Both the position numbers and the translations under genes were made by a program. Source: Perlabentimonas sp964490015 (GTDB lineage Bacteria; Bacteroidota; Bacteroidia; Bacteroidales; Tenuifilaceae). Taken from it: 64,000 nucleotides of DNA. Below the pieces are notes generated by a model, which was given only the letters and a program-made list of their open reading frames with translations, was not told the DNA's origin and ran no database searches. The DNA is taken from the NCBI GenBank assembly GCA_964490015.1, contig CAZBBA010000003.1, positions 37,730-101,729 on the forward strand, given 5' to 3'. Below are positions 1 to 8,189 of the stretch, piece after piece; positions within the stretch are counted from its first letter, which is position 1, and each line of letters starts with the position of its first letter.

Positions 1-1
1 C

Positions 2-730
2 CTTATTGACTCCGACGGAAATTTCAGCTACGATCGCCTCAAGCTATTCTCGGTGGCCGATTACGCGTTTCTTATCTCCTATGCCCGTAAGCTACCCATC
101 GATGGGCTAACAGTTGGCGGCAACGCCAAAATTATTTACCGCAATGTGGGTAAATTTGCCAGCGCATGGGGATTTGGGATTGATGTGGCCGCACAGTACC
201 GGCGCAATGGGTGGCAGTTTGGCGCCAACTTGAGGGATGTAAGCACAACCGTAAATATCTGGAGCTTTAACCCCGATGAGCTGGAGATAACCATAGGCGA
301 TAGCACCTTTAACCGCGCGCCCGACAACAGCTTTGAGATTACCCTTCCTCAGCTATCGCTGGGTGTTGCTCGTAAAATGAGCATTGCCGATGAAATAAGT
401 CTAACCGCTGAGTTCAACGGTGTTTTTTTCTTCGATGGACAGCGCAACACTCCGCTCTCCACAACATTTGCCAGCATTGAGCCACGCGTTGGCATTGAGG
501 TTGGTTATATCGATATGATATTCGTGAGAGCCGGTGTAAACAACCTGCAGCGGGTTACCGAATTCGACAATAAAACTGCGCTAATAGTGCAGCCTAACCT
601 GGGGCTAGGTATTCGTTTCAAAGGGATATCATTGGATTATGCCCTTACCAATGTGGGCAGTGTTGGGTTTTCGCGCTACTCAAATGTCTTTAGCCTAAAA
701 TGGGAATTTAGTAGGATTGGGCAGCGATAA
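2..730 (+). CDS. PorV/PorQ-family outer-membrane beta-barrel protein, C-terminal part
   Basis: The reading frame is already open at the window edge, so the start and signal peptide lie outside; 242 residues are visible. They alternate short polar and aromatic strands with glycine-rich turns, and the chain ends in an aromatic strand (KWEF near the C-terminus), as in outer-membrane barrels. The pattern fits the PorV/PorQ family of FadL-like Bacteroidota barrels, some of which act in type IX secretion while others have no known job. A GTG codon at 53 could be read as a start, but the sequence before it continues the same protein-like pattern, so it is internal. The 3' end overlaps the converging gene by 23 bases. 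The family call is from recall of similar sequences; a specific T9SS role is not shown. Confidence 0.65.
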   Translation, partial: LIDSDGNFSYDRLKLFSVADYAFLISYARKLPIDGLTVGGNAKIIYRNVGKFASAWGFGIDVAAQYRRNGWQFGANLRDVSTTVNIWSFNPDELEITIGDSTFNRAPDNSFEITLPQLSLGVARKMSIADEISLTAEFNGVFFFDGQRNTPLSTTFASIEPRVGIEVGYIDMIFVRAGVNNLQRVTEFDNKTALIVQPNLGLGIRFKGISLDYALTNVGSVGFSRYSNVFSLKWEFSRIGQR

Positions 731-1493
731 ATTTCTGATACTCCTCAAACTTATCGAGCACTGCTTTGGCCACCTCATACTCAGTGGCTTTTTCTAAAAA
801 TCTACTGGAAAAATTACAGTATACCAAAAACTTGATGGCCTGATCGCCCTGTAGGCCTGTGAGCCTTTCAATTCCCGCTGCCGATACTATGGCAAAGATT
901 GACTCCATCCTTTTTTCCTTGCGCTCTTTACGGCGAATCCTTTTCCGTTGCTTCGAGTACCAGTCCTCACCAAAATGCCAGGTTTTACTTACTAATTTGA
1001 GGTAAGGGACTTCGAACCGACTATGCTCGGGCATTATCAGTGAGTCGGTATTTACACTATTTATCCTCTCTGTAAGTATTTCGAGCCGCTGCTCCTCTTG
1101 GGTTAAGGGAATATCGCGTGTAGTTGCATCCTTTATAAAACTGTAGTATGTTTTGTGGCGGACTACTGCAACCGAATCGATACTGTAGGATAAAGGCACT
1201 AAAAAGATGTAACTCATTGTCCCAACCCCCTTGGAGCAACACCCAAAATCGTAATGTAATTTATGATAACCCAGGGCAGTGATAGAAAGGGTATCGGGCT
1301 TTTCTGCATTGATTTTAAATAACCCCTGCTCGTTGGATATGGTTCCCTGCCTACTCCGCTGAAGAACTACATGGGCATCAGCAACTGGTAGGAGTGAAAC
1401 CGAGTCTAAAAGCTGAAAAACACACATCTTATTGGGTTGAGCCCAAGATGTGCTAGCCACCAGTAGTAATAGGACAATCCTTACAGCATTCAC
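708..1493 (-). CDS. exported protein with carboxypeptidase regulatory-like domain
   Basis: A 261-residue protein that appears to start with GTG (no in-frame ATG nearby), followed by a hydrophobic stretch ending in SWAQ, a typical cleavable signal peptide. Residues of about 25-95 resemble the CarboxypepD_reg-like beta-sandwich (a DSVSLLPVADAHV segment, an ISNEQGLF turn, then LSITALGYH), which Bacteroidota use in outer-membrane receptors and small exported proteins. The rest is charged, with an RKRIRRKERKEKR basic patch, and matches nothing I recognise. It is probably periplasmic or held at the outer membrane. It converges on the preceding barrel gene and stands alone. No enzymatic function can be inferred. 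Confidence 0.7.
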   Translation of the reverse strand: MNAVRIVLLLLVASTSWAQPNKMCVFQLLDSVSLLPVADAHVVLQRSRQGTISNEQGLFKINAEKPDTLSITALGYHKLHYDFGCCSKGVGTMSYIFLVPLSYSIDSVAVVRHKTYYSFIKDATTRDIPLTQEEQRLEILTERINSVNTDSLIMPEHSRFEVPYLKLVSKTWHFGEDWYSKQRKRIRRKERKEKRMESIFAIVSAAGIERLTGLQGDQAIKFLVYCNFSSRFLEKATEYEVAKAVLDKFEEYQKFIAAQSY

Positions 1494-1688
1494 TTTTTTA
1501 TACCGAACTTAGGCAATTGATAGCTAGTTTCAATATCCCATTAACTCTTGTTAACCTTAAGTTTGTCAGCAAAACACTTTTTAACTCAACAAATCTATTT
1601 GTAGATGATTTCATAACATTTGCCTATTTTGCTGATTGGTCATCAAAATTTTTAAAAAAAACTGGAAAAACTTTAAAATAATTTCACT

Positions 1689-1727
1689 ATTTATATGATA
1701 TTAGTGTAATAAATGTAATTATCTTTG
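1689..1727 (+). promoter_or_regulatory. promoter and possible operator of the TetR-RND operon
   Basis: TATCTTTG at 1720-1727 matches the Bacteroidota -7 element TAnnTTTG and lies 24 bases before the ATG of the TetR gene. Just upstream the hexamers ATTTAT (1689-1694) and ATAAAT (1709-1714) form an inverted repeat that would lie between the -33 and -7 regions, a position suited to repression by the adjacent TetR protein. The -7 match is seen directly. The operator role is inference, and AT-rich DNA yields such hexamers by chance. Confidence 0.45.
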
Positions 1728-1751
1728 CGATGTATTTAAATACCTAAATTG

Positions 1752-2336
1752 ATGAGCGGAATAAAGAACAAGTACATAACCAAGGCATTGCAGATATTTA
1801 AGCAGGATGGGTTAAAGCTATCGCTCGACGAGCTGGCCGATAAGATGTCGATAACCAAAAAAACGCTTTACAACCATTTTAACTCCAAGGAGGAGTTGCA
1901 CACCGCCTGCATGCGCAGCATGTTTAGCGAGCTTAACCAAAAAATGGCTGTACTAACCGACCCAAAGATGAACGCCATTGAATGTATGCGCGAGGGGTTT
2001 AAAGCGTTGAAGCTTATTTTCATCCAACTATCGCCTCTATTTATTCACGATATGCAACGGCTCTACCCAAATATAGTGTACTCGAGCCATGCTTCCGATA
2101 TTGATATTTTCAAAAGGCAAATTATGGCAAATGTTGAGAAGGGAATAGGTGAGGGGGTGTACAATTCACAGCTCGATGTTTCCTTTATAAGCCAGTACAT
2201 TAGCCATTCGGTATTTGGTTTCTATTTTCACTCGGTACTTAGCAACAACGAATTCTCAACCTTAAATTATTTTGAAACCGTACTGGAGTATCATCTTAAG
2301 GGTTTGGTTTCAGAGAAAGGACGATTACTGTTATAA
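1752..2336 (+). CDS. TetR/AcrR-family transcriptional regulator
   Basis: This 194-residue protein has an N-terminal TetR helix-turn-helix at about residues 5-55: ALQIFKQDG, then LSLDELADKMSITKKTLYNH and FNSKEEL. The larger C-terminal part is the variable all-helical ligand and dimer domain. ATG at 1752 is preferred over the TTG one codon upstream. It is the first gene of a run encoding an RND efflux pump, 15 bases before the TolC-like gene, so it most likely represses its own operon and is released by a pump substrate. The ligand cannot be deduced. Family assignment is firm; the target is inferred from position. Confidence 0.9.
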   Translation: MSGIKNKYITKALQIFKQDGLKLSLDELADKMSITKKTLYNHFNSKEELHTACMRSMFSELNQKMAVLTDPKMNAIECMREGFKALKLIFIQLSPLFIHDMQRLYPNIVYSSHASDIDIFKRQIMANVEKGIGEGVYNSQLDVSFISQYISHSVFGFYFHSVLSNNEFSTLNYFETVLEYHLKGLVSEKGRLLL

Positions 2337-2351
2337 CTAAATTTTCATAAT

Positions 2352-3722
2352 ATGATAAGAACCAGAATAATTTTAACCATAATCCTGACCATTCTTGCAG
2401 CATTGCAAGTAGAGGCACAGGAGATCTTCAGCCTGCAAAAGTGCGTTGGCTTTGCGTTGGAGAACAATAGCAACCTTAAAAAGTCGAAGTTGGAGCTGGA
2501 GAAAAGTCTGGAGTCGCGACGGGAGGTGCTGGGTAGCCTGCTCCCCCAGATTAGCGGTTCGGGCAGCGTGAACTACAACCTGAAAAAGGCACAGTTCGTA
2601 ATGCCCAACTTTATAAACGATATGCTGCCACCCAATATGCAGGATCCAAACGCATCGAAGTATATGACCATTGAAATGGGTACAAACTATTCGGCTGGCT
2701 TGGGTGCAACGCTTAACCAGCAGGTATTGAACTTTACCCTTTTCAACACCCTTGAGATTGCCAAAACCGCCGAGGCCATGGCCACGCTTGGGGTTGAGAT
2801 GAAAGAGGAGGAGGTTATAGCCCAAACCGCAAGCATATTCTATGCGATTCAATCCACTGCATACGCTGCCGAGCAGCTAGGGCAGAGCATCCAACTAATC
2901 GACAGGATGCTTACTACCATGGAGTCGAACTACCAGAATGGGCTGGTAAGAAGGGTTGATTTAGACAGGCTAAGGGTAAACCGTGTGAACCTATCGACTC
3001 AGCAGAGTGCCATTGAGAATGCTGTTGATATTCAAAAGAATCTGCTTAAGCTACAAATGGGGATGGATATTAACCTACCGCTAGAAATTGAAGGAATTGA
3101 CCTGTCGGTATTTGAGCAGAGGGTTGAAACGCCAAAAATTCAAGGATTTGAACTGAACCGCTTAACTCCGTTCCAGCTAATTCAGCAGCAGCAGAGGATT
3201 GGCAACCTACAGGTTAAGTCGGTAAAAAGTGAGCTCCTACCATCGCTTATGCTTGGGGTTAACTACCAGTACAACCTTCTTGGCGACAGGCTCTTTGGAG
3301 GCGACGACAGCTACTCCTACCCATCGTCGGTGATTGGTTTAAACCTTCGGATTCCAATTTTCGCTGGCATGTCCAAGAGTGCCAAGCTAAGGGGTGCGCA
3401 AATTGAGCTGATGAAGCTCCGGGAGGATGAGCATTCGCTTAGCCAGTCGCTCACCATGGCCTACCAAAATGCGCTGCTTAAGCTAACCGACAGTAGGCTT
3501 ACTATCGATGCGCAACGCCAGAATATGGAGCTGGCCGCTGAGGTTTTTCGCATCACCGAGGAGAGCTACCAGCAGGGACTGGCCTCTATGTCCGATGTTC
3601 TCAACTCCAACTCAGCCCTAATCCAGTCGCAAATAAGCTATGCCGATGCGCTCAGCAAGTATATGGCTGCATATATCGAACTACGCAGAGCGAATGGCAC
3701 AATTAAAGAACTTGTTAAATAG
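2352..3722 (+). CDS. TolC-family outer-membrane efflux protein
   Basis: A 456-residue protein with a signal peptide of about 23 residues ending in VEAQ. The mature part holds two outer-membrane-efflux-protein repeats, each with long amphipathic helices (for example around ALENNSNLKKSKLELEKS and near residues 385-450) and short strand segments, as expected for the trimeric TolC channel-tunnel. The region AVDIQKNLLKLQMGMD and the tyrosine-, glycine-rich segment near residue 300 are typical of Bacteroidota TolC proteins. It sits between the TetR gene and the membrane-fusion gene in one operon, so it supplies the outer-membrane exit duct of this pump. The substrate is unknown. Confidence 0.92.
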   Translation: MIRTRIILTIILTILAALQVEAQEIFSLQKCVGFALENNSNLKKSKLELEKSLESRREVLGSLLPQISGSGSVNYNLKKAQFVMPNFINDMLPPNMQDPNASKYMTIEMGTNYSAGLGATLNQQVLNFTLFNTLEIAKTAEAMATLGVEMKEEEVIAQTASIFYAIQSTAYAAEQLGQSIQLIDRMLTTMESNYQNGLVRRVDLDRLRVNRVNLSTQQSAIENAVDIQKNLLKLQMGMDINLPLEIEGIDLSVFEQRVETPKIQGFELNRLTPFQLIQQQQRIGNLQVKSVKSELLPSLMLGVNYQYNLLGDRLFGGDDSYSYPSSVIGLNLRIPIFAGMSKSAKLRGAQIELMKLREDEHSLSQSLTMAYQNALLKLTDSRLTIDAQRQNMELAAEVFRITEESYQQGLASMSDVLNSNSALIQSQISYADALSKYMAAYIELRRANGTIKELVK

Positions 3723-3738
3723 CAAATAAACCACAGAT

Positions 3739-4788
3739 ATGAGAAAAGCAGTCAACATACTGGTAATTATGGCCATGCTTTCAGCCATAGTCCTAGTTCT
3801 GAGGATGAACAAAAGAACCAACCAGCAGAAAACCGAGCTGGCCTCAATGGTAGCAACCGCTGTGCCAGTGCAAATAGATGTAGCAAACGAGGAAACATTC
3901 ACTACCGAATTCACATCCAACGGAACCCTTGAGCCCATAAAGGAGCTGGCATACGTTTCGGATGTGTCGGGCCGTATTGTGAATATTGCTGTTGAAAAGG
4001 GCGATTGGGTACAGAAAGGGCAAACCCTTATTAGCGTTGATGATGAGCTGCTCCGAGCCGATTACCTGGCCAGCGAGGCATCGTACAAAGCCCTAAAGAC
4101 AGACTATGAGCGTTTTGAGAGGGCTAAGGAGAGCGGAGGTGTTACCGCCCAGCAGCTCGACAATATGCGCACCCAACTTGCTGTCGCCGAGAGCCGCTAC
4201 CTCACCAGCAGGCGTAGGCTGGCCGATGCCACAGTAAAATCGCCCATTGCAGGATATATAAACGAACGGTACGTTGAGGTAGGTGCATTCCTGAACCCCG
4301 GAGCCAAACTTTTTGATATTGTTGACGTTTCGCAGCTGAAGCTAAGGTGCAATGTTACCGAATTGCAGGTGTTAAAGCTTCGTGTTGGGCAGGAGGTTTC
4401 GGTTACAAGCAATGCATTCCCAAACCATTCCTACACGGGTACCATATCGTTTATAGGCAAAAGGGCTGGTGCAGGGCTTAGCTACCCCGTAGAAATCATC
4501 ATCAAAAACAAGAAGGAGCTAATTGCAGGGATGTTCGTTACCGCCCACTTCGAGTCGAATGCGCAACGAACAGGCATACTTATCCCCCGGAATGCCGTGA
4601 GCGGGAGCATAATATCGGCCAGCGTATTCGTGGTGAAGGAAGGTGTTGCTCAGCATCGCGATGTAACCATTGGCGATATGGTTGGCACCAGGGTTGAGGT
4701 AACCCAAGGGCTACAGGTAGGCGATAGTATTGTGGTGGCCGGGCTTATCAACGTGGTCGATGGTGTAAAAGTGGTTAACCGAAAATAG
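3739..4788 (+). CDS. RND efflux periplasmic adaptor (membrane-fusion protein)
   Basis: The protein has 349 residues. An N-terminal hydrophobic helix (ILVIMAMLSAIVLVLRM) anchors it in the inner membrane. A biotinyl-lipoyl-like half (GRIVNIAVEKGDWVQKGQ) is followed by an alpha-helical hairpin at about 90-155, the second lipoyl half (KSPIAGYINERYVEVGAF), then beta-barrel and membrane-proximal domains, the usual HlyD/AcrA order. The adaptor bridges the inner-membrane RND pump and the TolC-like duct encoded on either side; gaps to them are 16 and 8 bases. Length is normal to slightly short for the family. Nothing indicates whether it is a drug, bile-salt or metal system, though no histidine-rich metal region is seen. 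Confidence 0.92.
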   Translation: MRKAVNILVIMAMLSAIVLVLRMNKRTNQQKTELASMVATAVPVQIDVANEETFTTEFTSNGTLEPIKELAYVSDVSGRIVNIAVEKGDWVQKGQTLISVDDELLRADYLASEASYKALKTDYERFERAKESGGVTAQQLDNMRTQLAVAESRYLTSRRRLADATVKSPIAGYINERYVEVGAFLNPGAKLFDIVDVSQLKLRCNVTELQVLKLRVGQEVSVTSNAFPNHSYTGTISFIGKRAGAGLSYPVEIIIKNKKELIAGMFVTAHFESNAQRTGILIPRNAVSGSIISASVFVVKEGVAQHRDVTIGDMVGTRVEVTQGLQVGDSIVVAGLINVVDGVKVVNRK

Positions 4789-4796
4789 GTAAGGCA

Positions 4797-7700
4797 ATGA
4801 AAATATCTGAGATATCAATAAAACGGCCAATTTACGTAATCGTACTCTTCGCCGTGCTCACCATCCTTGGCTACCTGGGGTTTCGCAACCTTAGCGCCGA
4901 GCTGATGCCCAAGTTCACACCCCCTATTGTGAACGTTCAGGTGGTGTACCCAGGTGCATCGCCCCTGGAGGTGGAGAACTCGCTAACCCGAAAGCTCGAG
5001 GATGCCCTCTCGAGCATGGAGGGGATAGACCAAATTCAGTCGTACTCTTTCGAGGGGATGTCGATGCTATTCGTGCTCTTCAACTACGGAACCGATATCG
5101 ATAAATCCATCACCAATGCGCAGAACCTAATAGCATCGAAAACGATGGAGCTACCCCGCGATATCCTATCGCCCACCATCAACAAGGTAACGGTTGACGA
5201 TAAGCCCATTATCTCCATTGCAGCCACCTCGAACCTGGAGGCCACTGCCTTTTACGACCTGATGGACAAGCGGATACTGCCCGACATCAACAGCATTAGG
5301 GGTGTTGCTAAGGTTAGCCTGCTGGGCGGACAAGCCCGCGAAATTCAGGTGAACCTTGATATGGACAGAATGCGTGCGCTGGGTATATCCCCAATACAGA
5401 TTCAGGGGTTGATTCGTGCATCGAACCTCGATTTCCCAACCGGAAGCCTACGGAGCATGGAAACCTCAACCACCGTTCGCATATCGGGCAAACTCGAAAG
5501 TGTTGAGGCGATTAGGAACCTTATAGTTACCACCCTACCCTCAGGAAGGCAGATTAGGCTAAGTGATGTGGCCGAAATATCGGATGCAGTGAAGGACCCC
5601 ACAACCCTAGCCCGGGTAAACGGTCAGGAGGCCGTGCTGGTGAACCTGCTCAAGCAGGGCGATGCCAACGCCATTGAGGTGAGCGATATGGTTCGCAAGC
5701 GAATTGCCCAGCTCGAAACCGAATTTGCCGACCAGGGGCTAAGGATGGCAATTGCTCAGGACTCAACCGATTTCACCCGCCAGTCAATCAACTCGGTAAT
5801 TAACGACCTGCTGATGATAGTTCTACTGGTTACGCTGGTGATGCTTTTCTTCCTGCATAGCTTCCGCAATGCGCTGATTGTTATGACCGTGGTGCCCGTT
5901 TCGCTCATCGCCACATTTATTGGTATGCAGCTGCTTGACTTCACGCTCAACCTGATGTCGCTGCTGGGGCTATCGCTGGTAATTGGCGTACTGGTTGACG
6001 ATGCCATTGTGGTGGTTGAGAACGTGTATAGGCATATTGAGATGGGCAAGAACCGTATCCGCGCCTCGTACGATGCCATGAAGGAGATTGGCTTTGTGGT
6101 GATTTCCACTACGGTGGTGCTGGTGGTGGTTTTCCTTCCGGTAGCCCTTACCGATACGCTGGTTTCCGATATCCTAAGGCAGTTCTCGCTAGTAATTGTT
6201 ATTGCCACAATTATTAGTACGCTAGCAGCGCTCACCCTAACCCCAATGCTAACCTCGCGGTTTGCCCGAGCCGAGAATCTTTCGGGCAAGGGTATTTTCA
6301 GCCGAATAATTAAGGGTTTTGAGAGGCTCATTGAGAGATTTAGCCTCTGGATTTCCGATATCCTATCGTGGTCGCTATCGCACAAGCGGTGGGTTGGGCT
6401 TATAGTTACTACCATTGCCATAGCTGTATTCTCCCTTTTCCCCTTGGGGTACATTGGTTTCGAGTTTCTGCCCAGCGTGGATAGGGGCGAATTTATGGTT
6501 CAGCTCGAGATGCCCAAGGATATCTCCATGGAGGAGTCGAACGCTTTGGTACGTAGGGCCGAGGACTGGATGCGTTCGCAACCCATTGTGCAGAATGTGA
6601 TTACTACTGTTGGAGTAACCAGCGATAATACTCAAAGCGCAAGGGGTACTGCATACCTGGCAGAGCTGAACGTTGAACTTGTGCCCCGCAGTATGCGCGA
6701 CATGGAGACCAGCCAATACGTTACATTTATAAGGCAACCCCTCACCGATTTCCTTATGGACGCAAAGGTGAAAATCTTTAACGTTGCACTAACTGGCGAA
6801 GCCTCGAGGGCCGCGATGGAGTACGTAATTAGCGGAACCAACACCGACACGCTAATGTTTTTTGCCGAGCGTGCCCTGGAGGTAATGCGTAGCATACCCG
6901 GAACAATGCAGCAGGAGCTCTCGGTGGAGAGTGGCACCCCCGAAATTTCTGTGGCAGTAAATCGCGATAGGATGTCAGCCCTGGGTCTTACCATGGACAA
7001 TGTTGGCATTACCATGCAGATGGCTTTTCAGGGGAACAGCACCCTAAAGTACACGGAGAATAACTACGAGTACGATATAAACATAAGAGCCGATAGGGCA
7101 TTCCGCCAACAAACCGCCGACGTGGAAGGCTTAACGTTTGTGAACAACCGTGGTGAATCAATCCGCCTCGACCAGTTTACCGATATCAAGATGAGTACTG
7201 GCCCCAATAAGTTGGAGCGATACAACCGCAACAGCTCCGTTACAATACGGTCGCAGGTGCTGGGCGCAACACCGGGTACTGTATCAACCCAATTCTTAAA
7301 TCAGATAAATGCTATGGGTATCCCCAAGGGGGTAAAAATTGAGGCAGCGGGCGATTTAAAATCCATGGCCGACTCCATGAGCGTTCTAACGGCTGCACTG
7401 CTGCTATCGATAGTTCTTATCTACCTAACCATGGTGGTGCTTTACAACGATTGGACCGATCCTCTGGTGGTTATGTTCTCCATACCCCTATCCATCCTGG
7501 GAGCAGTGCTGGCCCTAGCCCTTACCAACACCCCGCTTAGCATATATGGTATGCTTGGCTTGGTAATGCTTATTGGCCTAGTGGCCAAGAATGCCATTCT
7601 GCTGGTCGATTTTGCCAACGAGGCCCTAAGTCAGGGTAAAACAGCCGACGAAGCGCTGATTGGAGCGGTAAAAATCCGTACACGCCCCATTCTAATGACT

Positions 7701-7919
7701 GCAATATCAACCATAGTAGGTATGCTACCCGTTGCTTTGTCAACCGGGGCGGGAGCCGAGCTTCGCAATGGTATGGCTTGGGTTATTATTGGGGGTATGG
7801 CCCTATCCACGCTGCTTACGCTAATTGTGGTGCCTGTGGTTTTCCGCATATTCCATTCACGCAAAAGCAAAAAGCATAAACTGGATGTTGAGCGATTGAT
7901 GTTTGAAGAAATTCAGTAA
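4797..7919 (+). CDS. RND efflux pump, HAE1-type inner-membrane transporter
   Basis: At 1040 residues this is the normal length for AcrB-like pumps. The N-terminus (ISIKRPIYVIVLFAVL) is transmembrane helix 1, followed by a large periplasmic porter loop. The block GVLVDDAIVVVENVYRH near residue 400 is the helix-4 signature with the paired aspartates of the proton relay. The second half repeats the fold, with a second porter loop, then VMLIGLVAKNAILLVDF near residue 930. This fits a proton-driven exporter of hydrophobic or amphiphilic compounds rather than a metal (HME) pump, which carries different charged motifs. It ends the operon and is followed by a strong terminator. The substrate is not predictable. 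Confidence 0.95.
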   Translation: MKISEISIKRPIYVIVLFAVLTILGYLGFRNLSAELMPKFTPPIVNVQVVYPGASPLEVENSLTRKLEDALSSMEGIDQIQSYSFEGMSMLFVLFNYGTDIDKSITNAQNLIASKTMELPRDILSPTINKVTVDDKPIISIAATSNLEATAFYDLMDKRILPDINSIRGVAKVSLLGGQAREIQVNLDMDRMRALGISPIQIQGLIRASNLDFPTGSLRSMETSTTVRISGKLESVEAIRNLIVTTLPSGRQIRLSDVAEISDAVKDPTTLARVNGQEAVLVNLLKQGDANAIEVSDMVRKRIAQLETEFADQGLRMAIAQDSTDFTRQSINSVINDLLMIVLLVTLVMLFFLHSFRNALIVMTVVPVSLIATFIGMQLLDFTLNLMSLLGLSLVIGVLVDDAIVVVENVYRHIEMGKNRIRASYDAMKEIGFVVISTTVVLVVVFLPVALTDTLVSDILRQFSLVIVIATIISTLAALTLTPMLTSRFARAENLSGKGIFSRIIKGFERLIERFSLWISDILSWSLSHKRWVGLIVTTIAIAVFSLFPLGYIGFEFLPSVDRGEFMVQLEMPKDISMEESNALVRRAEDWMRSQPIVQNVITTVGVTSDNTQSARGTAYLAELNVELVPRSMRDMETSQYVTFIRQPLTDFLMDAKVKIFNVALTGEASRAAMEYVISGTNTDTLMFFAERALEVMRSIPGTMQQELSVESGTPEISVAVNRDRMSALGLTMDNVGITMQMAFQGNSTLKYTENNYEYDINIRADRAFRQQTADVEGLTFVNNRGESIRLDQFTDIKMSTGPNKLERYNRNSSVTIRSQVLGATPGTVSTQFLNQINAMGIPKGVKIEAAGDLKSMADSMSVLTAALLLSIVLIYLTMVVLYNDWTDPLVVMFSIPLSILGAVLALALTNTPLSIYGMLGLVMLIGLVAKNAILLVDFANEALSQGKTADEALIGAVKIRTRPILMTAISTIVGMLPVALSTGAGAELRNGMAWVIIGGMALSTLLTLIVVPVVFRIFHSRKSKKHKLDVERLMFEEIQ

Positions 7920-7937
7920 CGCTTAGCATAAAAGCGT

Positions 7938-7972
7938 AAAAGAGTAAGGCCTACTACTGGTCTTACTCTTTT
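7938..7972 (+). terminator. Rho-independent terminator of the RND operon
   Basis: AAAAGAGTAAG and CTTACTCTTTT pair perfectly, and the stem continues inward through G-U, C-G and C-G pairs to a 7-base loop (TACTACT). The 3' arm itself ends in four T. It lies 19 bases after the stop of the pump gene. Confidence 0.85.
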
Positions 7973-8159
7973 GATTTTCTATCTTTTACATGTTTCAAGG
8001 TATGTTCAAAATAACTGTTGATAAAAAAATGCGGTAAAAATCATTAAGTCCAACTCCTGGGCCAAACCATTTTTTCTCAATACTTTATACCCCACAAACC
8101 ACCCCTACCCTGTTCATTTCCTGTTGATAAAGAATTTTCTGAAAGGCAATTTTTATACC

Positions 8160-8167
8160 TACTTTTG
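8160..8167 (+). promoter_or_regulatory. -7 element upstream of parE
   Basis: TACTTTTG fits TAnnTTTG and lies 22 bases before the first ATG of parE. No clear -33 TTTG was found at the usual distance. Confidence 0.5.
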
Positions 8168-8189
8168 TGGGTTAATTAGGAGATAGTAT

